From NCBI RefSeq assembly GCF_002007115.1, contig NZ_MVAD01000001.1, forward strand, positions 1,612,001-1,676,000: a stretch of 64,000 nt of DNA, written 5' to 3'. The position numbers were made by a program, and so were the translations under genes. Origin of the DNA: Massilia sp. KIM. Lineage in GTDB: Bacteria; Pseudomonadota; Gammaproteobacteria; Burkholderiales; Burkholderiaceae_D. Position 1 is the first letter of the stretch. Each line of letters starts with the position of its first letter. The notes under the pieces were generated by a model that was not told the DNA's origin, made no database searches, and was given only the letters and a program-made list of their open reading frames with translations. Shown here piece by piece: positions 57,572-64,000 of this stretch.

Positions 57572-57601
57572 ATTGCTCTCCTAGGTTTTTTTATGGTTGC
57601 G

Positions 57602-57627
57602 AGGCGGCCAGCCGGAACCGGCCGCCT
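57602..57627 (-). other. intercistronic hairpin between gntP-like and beta-helix genes
   Basis: Perfect 8-bp stem AGGCGGCC/GGCCGCCT with a 10-base loop. No T run follows, so it is more likely an mRNA-stabilising or attenuating structure than a terminator. Confidence 0.4.
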
Positions 57628-57649
57628 GCGGTGCTTCCAGCTGAGGTCT

Positions 57650-58960
57650 TCAGCCGACGAACAAGGACAGGATCAGCACGAAGACGATGCCGAAAATGCC
57701 CACGAGGGTCTCCATCATGGTCCAGGAGCGGAAGGTGTCCTTCAGCGACAGGCCGAAGTATTCCTTGAACATCCAGAACGCGGAGTCGTTCACGTGGCTG
57801 AACATGAGGCTGCCCGCGCCGACGGCGAGCACCATCAGGTTGGGGTCGACCCCGGTGGTCTCCACCAGCGGCCCGACGATCCCGGCCGCGGTGACGCCGG
57901 CCACGGTGGCCGAGCCCAGGCAGACACGGATCACGGTGGCGACCGCCCAGGCCAGCAGCAGCGGGGTCACCGGCAGGCTGGCCAGCAGCGCGCCCAGCTC
58001 GGCGCTGATGCCGGACTGGGTGAGCACCTGCTTCAGGCCGCCGGCGCCGGCGATGATCAGGAGGATGGGCGCGATCTCGCGCAGCGCGTCCTGGGCCGAA
58101 CCCATCACCTGCGGCAGCGATTGGCCGCGGCTCGTGCCCAGCAAGAAAACCGCGACGATGTAGGACACCAGCATCACCACCAGGGGACTCGAGACGAAGG
58201 CGAGCGACTTGCTCAGCTCCGGCCTCGCCAGGGTGATCACGGTAAAAATCCCCAGCAGCAGCACCGGCAACAGCGCGGTGAAGAAGCTGGCAAAAGCGCT
58301 CGGCAGCTCGTGCACGGGCTTGGGTTCGCCACGGAAGATGGCGGCCGGTTCGGCGCGGATGTGCTTGAGCGTCATCGCGAAGATCGGGCCGGCGATGATC
58401 AGGGTCGGGATCGCGACGATGAAGCCGTACAGCAGGGTCTTGCCCATGTCCGCGTGCACCGCCGCGACCAGGGCGATCGGCGACGGGTGCGGCGGCAGGA
58501 AGCCGTGCGCGATCGACAGGCCGGCCAGCAGCGGCATGCCGAGCGCCACCGCCGGACGCCCGGACTGGGCCACCAGCGAGAAGATCAGCGGGATCATCAG
58601 CACGAAGCCGACGTTGTAGTACAGCGGCAGGCCGACCACGAAGCCGGTGACGGTCATCGCGATCGGCATCCGGCTCGGACCCAGGGTATCGATCAGGCTG
58701 ATCGCGATGCGCCTGGCGGCGCCGCTGTCGGCGATCAGCTTGCCGAACACCGCCCCCAGGCAGATCACCACCACCAGGGAACCGAGCAGATCGCCGATGC
58801 CTTTTTCGATGGCGCCGGGGATCTGCTCCGGCGGCATGCCGAGCATGACGGCGGCGAGCATGGCCGCCACCACGAAGGCCAGGAGCGGCTGAACCTTGCC
58901 CCAGGCGATCATGATGGTGAGCAAACCGACCGCCAGCAGAACGGAAACGACATTCCACAT
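57650..58960 (-). CDS. GntP-family gluconate:H+ symporter
   Basis: A 436-residue inner-membrane transporter with about 12-14 hydrophobic helices, the normal GntP length. Family marks include GLPLYYNVGFVLMIPL, GFLPPHPSPIALV, RVCLGSATVAGVTAAGI and SHVNDSAFWMFKEYF. Known members carry gluconate, idonate, glycerate or related aldonates with protons. Thirteen bases separate its ATG from the stop of the upstream TonB receptor, and the beta-helix/propeller gene follows, so it is the central gene of this operon. Confidence 0.95.
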   Translation of the reverse strand: MWNVVSVLLAVGLLTIMIAWGKVQPLLAFVVAAMLAAVMLGMPPEQIPGAIEKGIGDLLGSLVVVICLGAVFGKLIADSGAARRIAISLIDTLGPSRMPIAMTVTGFVVGLPLYYNVGFVLMIPLIFSLVAQSGRPAVALGMPLLAGLSIAHGFLPPHPSPIALVAAVHADMGKTLLYGFIVAIPTLIIAGPIFAMTLKHIRAEPAAIFRGEPKPVHELPSAFASFFTALLPVLLLGIFTVITLARPELSKSLAFVSSPLVVMLVSYIVAVFLLGTSRGQSLPQVMGSAQDALREIAPILLIIAGAGGLKQVLTQSGISAELGALLASLPVTPLLLAWAVATVIRVCLGSATVAGVTAAGIVGPLVETTGVDPNLMVLAVGAGSLMFSHVNDSAFWMFKEYFGLSLKDTFRSWTMMETLVGIFGIVFVLILSLFVG

Positions 58961-58973
58961 GGCGGACGCCCCC

Positions 58974-61900
58974 TTAGAAGTTCATGCGGAGACCAGCGCG
59001 GTAGGTACGGCCGGTTGCGTCATAGACTGCGGGGTTGAGTGCGATGCTCAGGTTGGTTTGCGGGACCAGGACCGGGTCGCGGTCGGCCACATTGTCGATC
59101 TTGAAGTAGGCCTGCAGGTTCTTCGAGAAGTTGTACGAACCGCCGAAGTCGATGTAGGTGGCGCCCGGCATGTAGTTGTCGTAGATGGTCGGGTGGGCCG
59201 CGGTCGGCAGCGGGCAGGCGGTCTGGCACTCGATGTACTCGTTGTTGAACTTGCCCGAGCTGATCCAGCGCTCGGTCAGGGTCAGGCTGAGTTTCCCGTT
59301 TTCCCAGGTCTGCGACAGCAGGGCTTTCCACTTCGGGGTCGGACCGGTCATGTTGCCTGCGCCTTCGCTCGGGGTGGTGCCCGGCACGCCCGGATCCGAG
59401 ATCGCGTGGATCATGCGGGTCGCCAGGCCACGCAGGGTGAAGGTGCCCGGCAGGCCGACATCACGCAGGTTCAGGCGGTAAGCGGTCTCGATGTCGACGC
59501 CGCGGGTATGCAGCGAAGCGAAGTTGAAGCTCTGCGCCAGCACGTAGTTGGTGCCGGCCGGACCGTTGATCGACACCGCCTTGCAGACTTCCTGGTTGCC
59601 GCCGTAGCACAGGTCGACTTCCTGCTGCGGGTTCAGCGAACTGATCACGTTAGCGACCTTGATGTCGAAGTAGTCGACCGACAGGTTGAAGCCGCGCGCC
59701 CAGCTCGGCTGGCTCAGGATGATGCCGAAGGAATTGTTGCGTGCTTTTTCCGGCTTCAGGTTCGGGTTGCCGACGTTGCGCTGCTGGATCTGGATCGACT
59801 GGCCCTGGTTGTTGTTGACCGCCTGGTTGGTCACGGTCATGGCCGCGTACAATTCGCTCAGGTTGGGAGCGCGCACGTCGCTCGAGCTCACCGCGCGCAG
59901 GCGCAGGCCGTCGATCGGGGTCTTCCAGGTGGCGCCCAGTTTCCAGGCGCGGGCATGGCCGGCGGTGCTGTACTTCTCTTCGCGGTCGGCGATGTTCAGG
60001 TTGGCTTCACCCCAGGTGTCCGACTTCAGGAAAGGGATGTTGAACTCGACGTAGGCTTCCTTGACGTTGAAGGAGCCGCGGCCGTTGTGGTAGTTGCCCG
60101 CAAACCAGTTGTCGCCGGTGATCGACAGGGTCGGATCGGCCGGGTAGTCGGCGCTGTAGGGCGACGCCAGTTCGACGCCGGCGCCATACGGGTCGCCGTT
60201 CACTTCATACCACTCGCGGCGGTATTCGGCGCCGAAGGCCATCGAGATCGGGCCGGCCCAGCCTTCATGGATTTCGCCGTTGAAGTTGATGCTGGCCACG
60301 TCCTGGGTCGATTCGGTGTGCTGGCGCGGGCCGGCCGAGGGGGCGATGTAGTTCCACCCCGCCATATTCATCGGTACATTACCCAGGATATTGATTGGCT
60401 GGCAGCCCGCCATGCGCGCGGCCGGGTTGCGGCAGACGATCGCGCCGGTGGCCGGATCGCGGATCGCGTCGATCGCGAAGTTGTAGCGCGGGTTGAGGGT
60501 GATGTTGTCGACGTTGATGTTGGTGGTGTTCTCGCCATGCTCGGCATAGGCGTCGTAGTTCCACTCTTTGCCGAACAGGCCGAACTTGCCGTTGGCGCCG
60601 ATCACGAAGCGGCGCTGGGTGCGGGTCGGCTGGACCTTGATGTTTTCCGGGAAGGTCGCATTGGCGGTACCGACCGGCATCGCGCCGCTCGGATAGCCGG
60701 CCAGGCAAGGCGCCACCAGCGACGCCGGCAGGAAGGCGTTGTCGCAGCGGATGTTCAGGTTGCCCTGCTTGGCCGCGCCCGGGTTCGGCGAGAACTCGGA
60801 AGCGACCTGGGCCCAGTTGCCGGTGACGTAGATCTCGTTGTCGGCGTCCAGGTTCCAGGACACGCGGCCATAGCCGACCTGGCGCTTGAACTGCATCGAC
60901 AGGTTGGTGCCCGCGCCCACACTGCCGCTGCGGTCGCCGCCGATACAGAAGTTGCCGACGCAATCGGTGCCGTACTCGAAGGGGTAAGGGGTGCCGCCGT
61001 CGCCGAAGGCGGTGCCGCGCAGCGGGCCGCCGGTGATCAGGCCGTATTTGGCGTACTGGATGTGCTGGGCGTGCACGATGCTCTTGTAGCGCGGGGCGCC
61101 GGCGGCCTGCATGGCGCGCGTCGATTCCTGCAGCGCCGGGTTGTTGTACCAGGTGCGGCCGTTCGGGCCGACCTCGCCGAAGCCCGGCGACTCGATCCCG
61201 TTTTCCTTGGTGAATTCGCCGCTCAGGGTGACGTGCAGGCGGCCGTCCATGAAGCCCTTGCCCCAGGCGGCCTGCAGGGTGCCGCCCTTGTCGTCGTGGT
61301 AGCGGGTCATGCCGCCCTGGACGTTGGCCTTGAAGCCTTCGAATTTCTTGTCGGTGATGAAGTTGACCACACCGCCGATCGCGTCCGAACCATAGGACGC
61401 CGAGGCGCCGCCGGTGACCACGTCGACACGCTTGACCAGCAGTTGCGGGAATTGGCTGACGTCGGTCACGCCGGTGACGTTGGCGCCGACCACGCGCTGG
61501 CCATCCAGCAGGGTCAAGGTACGCAGGGTGCCCAGGCCGCGCAGCGACAGCGAGGACAGGCCCTGGATACCGCTCGAGGTGCTGAAGGTGTTGGTGGTGC
61601 GGCCGGTGCTGCCCTGCAGGGCCGGCAGTTCGGTCAGGGTATTGAACAGGTTCGGCTTGGCCGCCTTTTCCAGGTCGGCGCTCGACAGGCTGGTGGTCGG
61701 CGTCGGCTGGGTGAAGCCGCGCGTGGCGATGCGCGAGCCGGAGACCACGACGGTGTTGACCGGGCCCTGGTTGGCCGGGGCGGCGGTCGGCGCGGCCAGC
61801 GGCGTGACGGTGGTGGAAGCGGTAGCGGCCTGGTCGGCAGCCTGGGCGCCTTCTGCGGCCGGCGCAGACGCTTGGGCGCCTTCTGCGGCCGGCGCGGAGG

Positions 61901-61994
61901 CCTGGGCTTCCTGGGCGTGGGCCGACATGGCGAGCACGCCGCAGGCGCTGGCCACGGCGAGGTTGATCAGTTTTCGTTGAAATCGCGTATTCAT
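58974..61994 (-). CDS. TonB-dependent outer membrane receptor with Ala-rich N-terminal linker
   Basis: A 1006-residue receptor. A signal peptide (about 1-28, cleavage after MSAHA) precedes a ~40-residue Ala/Glu/Gln-rich linker with a duplicated ASAPAAEGAQ unit. A TonB-box-like TVVVSGSRI is followed by a plug (LTLLDGQRVVGANV, VKRVDVVTGGASASYGSDAIGGVVNF) and a barrel ending RTYRAGLRMNF with terminal Phe. GGAG precedes the ATG. It heads the operon with the GntP symporter and the beta-helix enzyme, so it probably imports the same saccharide class. Two LacI-type operators overlap its promoter. Confidence 0.95.
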   Translation of the reverse strand: MNTRFQRKLINLAVASACGVLAMSAHAQEAQASAPAAEGAQASAPAAEGAQAADQAATASTTVTPLAAPTAAPANQGPVNTVVVSGSRIATRGFTQPTPTTSLSSADLEKAAKPNLFNTLTELPALQGSTGRTTNTFSTSSGIQGLSSLSLRGLGTLRTLTLLDGQRVVGANVTGVTDVSQFPQLLVKRVDVVTGGASASYGSDAIGGVVNFITDKKFEGFKANVQGGMTRYHDDKGGTLQAAWGKGFMDGRLHVTLSGEFTKENGIESPGFGEVGPNGRTWYNNPALQESTRAMQAAGAPRYKSIVHAQHIQYAKYGLITGGPLRGTAFGDGGTPYPFEYGTDCVGNFCIGGDRSGSVGAGTNLSMQFKRQVGYGRVSWNLDADNEIYVTGNWAQVASEFSPNPGAAKQGNLNIRCDNAFLPASLVAPCLAGYPSGAMPVGTANATFPENIKVQPTRTQRRFVIGANGKFGLFGKEWNYDAYAEHGENTTNINVDNITLNPRYNFAIDAIRDPATGAIVCRNPAARMAGCQPINILGNVPMNMAGWNYIAPSAGPRQHTESTQDVASINFNGEIHEGWAGPISMAFGAEYRREWYEVNGDPYGAGVELASPYSADYPADPTLSITGDNWFAGNYHNGRGSFNVKEAYVEFNIPFLKSDTWGEANLNIADREEKYSTAGHARAWKLGATWKTPIDGLRLRAVSSSDVRAPNLSELYAAMTVTNQAVNNNQGQSIQIQQRNVGNPNLKPEKARNNSFGIILSQPSWARGFNLSVDYFDIKVANVISSLNPQQEVDLCYGGNQEVCKAVSINGPAGTNYVLAQSFNFASLHTRGVDIETAYRLNLRDVGLPGTFTLRGLATRMIHAISDPGVPGTTPSEGAGNMTGPTPKWKALLSQTWENGKLSLTLTERWISSGKFNNEYIECQTACPLPTAAHPTIYDNYMPGATYIDFGGSYNFSKNLQAYFKIDNVADRDPVLVPQTNLSIALNPAVYDATGRTYRAGLRMNF
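61843..61902 (-). repeat. two-unit 30-base tandem repeat in the receptor coding sequence
   Basis: The 23-base core TGGGCGCCTTCTGCGGCCGG plus CGC recurs exactly 30 bases later (61843 and 61873). It encodes the repeated ASAPAAEGAQ peptide of the N-terminal linker, and could change copy number by slippage without breaking the frame. Confidence 0.7.
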
Positions 61995-62129
61995 CGTGTC
62001 TCCGTGTTTTTATAGGTGGTCTGGGCCCGGTCTGTTGGATGCCGGCCTCAGCCTTGCGATGCGCTGCTTCTTGGTGCTGATGCTGTGTTTTCCTGCTGGT
62101 CCTTCCTCCTTACATGTACAACTTGTCTT

Positions 62130-62180
62130 GGTAGCGCTAACTTAACATAGTTTGTTAGCGCTAACGTGGCTAAATGGCAA
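62130..62180 (-). promoter_or_regulatory. LacI-type double operator over the receptor operon promoter
   Basis: GTTAGCGCTAAC (62154-62165) is a perfect 12-bp palindrome with the central CG typical of LacI-family operators. A one-mismatch copy GGTAGCGCTAAC lies at 62130-62141, with centres 24 bp apart. On the minus strand TAGCCA (62172-62167) and TATGTT (62149-62144) are 17 bases apart; TTGCCA (62180-62175) with TAACAA is an alternative. In either case one operator sits between -35 and -10 and the other at the start site, the arrangement expected for repression relieved by inducer. Confidence 0.65.
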
Positions 62181-62788
62181 CAGCCCTCGATTTGGGCCAT
62201 CGTCCGAGCGCAGCGCTAGCTGGGTGAAATAGTGATGCCGCTGGTGCGCGAAACAGCGTTTGTTTGCGTCAACCGCGATGCCACGCTGCGGCGCGCATCA
62301 GGGTGAAGGCCGAAGGACACAGGACCGGGCAACAGCTCAGTTCTTGGGTTCCGGAGCTATCCGGCGCCTTTGCTTGTTCACCGATCGCTGGCCAATGGCC
62401 GTTGCGGAATACTACGACCGTGGATCAATAAGCATCCAATAACTTTTATGTACGCGGCGATATCGAAATTGGTATGTCAACTGTAGATACGCGGTGTTGC
62501 AAGCACCGGCGCAGGTGGCAAGAGTGAATACGGCGTCCACACGCCGATTTCCGCGAGCATCAATATCCGTTTCGAAACGGCGAGTATCGTAGCGCAGATG
62601 CAACACCGTACCTGGGCTGCCCGCAGCTCGATCGGGTGCGCTTGGCCCCCTCACCGCGTGATGTCGATATCGTGGCCGTCGCGCCAACGCAGGCCCGGCC
62701 GGCCCGGCGCGCAGGCGGCCGGCAAGGCCGGTAACAGGCACTTCTCCGCTCCGGGACTGCGCCTTCTGGCGCGGCATCCGGCTCCGAC
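62181..62788. other. 608-base intergenic region with no clear gene
   Basis: Between the operon promoter and the dioxygenase gene. Sequence from about 62400 to 62600 is noticeably AT-richer with unusual codon use in every frame. A minus-strand reading past the dioxygenase end (near 62600-62415, ending with LTYQFRYR) looks weakly protein-like but has no supported start. A CAGCGCTAGCTG near 62211 loosely resembles the operator core. Confidence 0.35.
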
Positions 62789-63667
62789 TCAGAGGCTGAT
62801 GCCGACGTTGAGCGTCACCACATAACCCTGGACCGGATTGCCGCTCACGCTGGCCATCTGCAAACCGACGCCGTCGGCGAACACCATGTCGGTGGCATAG
62901 CTGATCCGCGCCAGCTTGGCCGCGCTGCCGGCGTAGCCGGCCGTCGCATAGGCCTCGTTCAGCGTCGCCAGCGGGAAGGTGAACTGCGAGGTCTTGATGC
63001 GGTTGGCGGCATTGCCGGCCTTCGCCAGCGACGGATAGACCTCGAAGTGCACGTGCGGCATGCGCCCGTCGTAGCAGCCGGGGAAGACGGTGGTGAACGC
63101 GAGTTGCCCCTGGCTGTCCGCCTCCTGCACGCCGCGCAGGAAGTTCTCGTCCAGAAGGCCGTCCGAGTACATCGAGTAGCCGCCCTCGCGGGTGCAGTGC
63201 CACAGGTAGACCGCGGCCCCGGCGGCCGGCGTGCAGCCCGCGCCCACGTTCACCATCTGCAGGCGGATCGTGAGCGGAATGCCGTCCGCCACACCGCTTG
63301 CGCCGGCCACGCTGGCGCGGATGTCGCTGCGGACGATGCCGGCCAGCGCCAGCGCGTTGACGACGCCCTTGGCGTTGTGGTTGCTGCCGTCCCCGGGATA
63401 GGGGCCGGCCGTCTCTTCCGGAATCACCGAGCAGGCGACCGGCGTGCCGCTGCCGGTCGCGACGTCGCTGCTGGAGGTCGTGATGCCGAAGTTGGCATCC
63501 GCCCGGTCGGCGCCGCCGCCGCATCCGGCCAGCGGCAGCGAGACGCCGGCGACCAGCCAACGCAGCGACTGGCGACGCGTCGCGCGCTGGGCCAGGATCC
63601 GGTCGAGGTCGGCGCTCAGGCCGCGGTCATGGTCTTGCTCTCGCATGCGCAACCCTGCCCCGCTCAT
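62789..63667 (-). CDS. Tat-exported intradiol ring-cleavage dioxygenase-like lipoprotein
   Basis: A 292-residue protein. A twin-arginine signal (TRRQSLRWLVAG, Arg31-Arg32) ends in a lipobox with Cys49 (LAGCGG), so it should be a folded, lipid-anchored envelope protein. The body fits the intradiol dioxygenase fold: EETAGPYPGDG, then the ferric-iron ligands Tyr in REGGYSMYS, Tyr in GCYDGR, and the two His in PHVHFEVY. Soluble members cleave catechols or protocatechuate; the substrate of exported forms is unclear. The ATG overlaps the upstream stop (ATGA), so it is coupled to the LTXXQ protein. Confidence 0.87.
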   Translation of the reverse strand: MSGAGLRMREQDHDRGLSADLDRILAQRATRRQSLRWLVAGVSLPLAGCGGGADRADANFGITTSSSDVATGSGTPVACSVIPEETAGPYPGDGSNHNAKGVVNALALAGIVRSDIRASVAGASGVADGIPLTIRLQMVNVGAGCTPAAGAAVYLWHCTREGGYSMYSDGLLDENFLRGVQEADSQGQLAFTTVFPGCYDGRMPHVHFEVYPSLAKAGNAANRIKTSQFTFPLATLNEAYATAGYAGSAAKLARISYATDMVFADGVGLQMASVSGNPVQGYVVTLNVGISL

Positions 63668-64000
63668 GAACGATCCCGGCGCGGCTGGGCGCGGCGTCGT
63701 TCGAGCTGCGCACGCTGCTCCGGCGTGAGGACCGCCATCACCGCTGCCTCCTGTTTCAGACGCAGCATCGCTTCGTCGGCGACCGCCTCGCCCAGGGCCC
63801 TGGCGTGGCTGCTCGCCTTCCCGAGGTCGAGTTGCGGTGCGCTCGCCATGTCGCGCAAGGCGAGGCGTGCCTGGCGCTCCTTCTTGTCCAGCTCGCGCCG
63901 CTTGGGGACGTTCTCGTGGACGATGGCGAAAATGCGGTCCCGCTGCGCCTCGGTGAGATCGAGGCCGCGCAGGCCGGCCAGCGCACCGCCGCCGTGGCCG
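63664..64000 (-). CDS. LTXXQ (Spy/CpxP-like) periplasmic protein, C-terminal part (5' end outside window)
   Basis: The frame is open to the right edge, so only the last ~111 residues are visible. Two LTXXQ motifs, LDLTEAQRDRIFAIV and VLTPEQRAQLERR, flank a charged helical stretch, as in Spy, CpxP and metal-sensing CnrX-like proteins that act as periplasmic chaperones or stress sensors. The visible N-terminal part is Gly/His-rich (GHGGGALAG). The signal peptide would lie outside the window. It is translationally coupled to the dioxygenase gene. Confidence 0.75.
   Translation of the reverse strand, partial: GHGGGALAGLRGLDLTEAQRDRIFAIVHENVPKRRELDKKERQARLALRDMASAPQLDLGKASSHARALGEAVADEAMLRLKQEAAVMAVLTPEQRAQLERRRAQPRRDRS

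Noticed and set aside
58896..62015. Long plus-strand open frame opposite the second receptor
   Set aside because: Same reason: codon-bias shadow running over the operators and the real receptor.
62260..62442. 60-codon plus-strand frame in the gap before the dioxygenase
   Set aside because: No ribosome site, atypical composition and no motif.

Overview
The window is a high-GC, gene-dense chromosomal segment of a free-living betaproteobacterium. The gene families, the strong third-position GC bias and neighbourhoods such as rnhA-dnaQ-tRNA, wrbA-DUF2069 and the many c-di-GMP and two-component genes suggest an Oxalobacteraceae (Massilia/Telluria-like) genome. That placement is inferred from family resemblance only. 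No phage, insertion sequence, rRNA operon or CRISPR array was seen. Mobile-type content is limited to three small REP-like palindromes.

Left part (1-13 kb): the end of a diguanylate cyclase, an MHYT-domain hybrid histidine kinase, two identical tRNA-Val(CAC) genes each with its own promoter and terminator, then dnaQ, rnhA and a methyltransferase, with gloB divergent from them. Malate synthase (aceB) follows with a divergent LysR regulator, then a cold shock protein, upp with an orphan HPt protein, and an AidB-type acyl-CoA dehydrogenase.

Middle (13-34 kb) is dominated by signalling. A PAS-GGDEF-EAL protein is translationally coupled to an HDOD protein. A REC-DUF3369-GGDEF(degenerate)-EAL phosphodiesterase follows aroC. 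An overlapping run of four genes (CHASE3 kinase, stand-alone receiver, REC-PAS-kinase, REC-PAS-kinase-REC) has no DNA-binding output. Between them lie a CBS protein and a metY-hydrolase-DUF962 operon. The YihY protein, wrbA, DUF2069 and a D-lactate/2-hydroxyglutarate-type FAD dehydrogenase come next.

Right-middle (34-51 kb): an FtsX-type permease coupled to an AttH-like lipocalin (no ATPase beside it), an MsbA-like exporter, a chemoreceptor, a threonine aldolase-like enzyme, thyA, folA, a large arginine/lysine/ornithine decarboxylase with a structured leader, an ECF41 sigma factor, a short cation efflux protein, dcd, a small lipoprotein and a hydrolase.

Right end (51-64 kb) is the most distinctive part. 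It is a nutrient-acquisition locus with one TonB-dependent receptor gene converging on a three-gene operon. That operon encodes a second TonB receptor, a GntP-family aldonate symporter, and a secreted double beta-helix (GH55/pectate-lyase-3-like) protein fused to an SMP-30/gluconolactonase-like propeller. Two LacI-type palindromic operators overlap the operon promoter. The combination suggests capture, cleavage and import of an aldonate-containing or oxidised saccharide (inference). The window closes with a Tat-exported lipoprotein intradiol dioxygenase coupled to an LTXXQ (Spy/CpxP-like) protein that runs off the edge.
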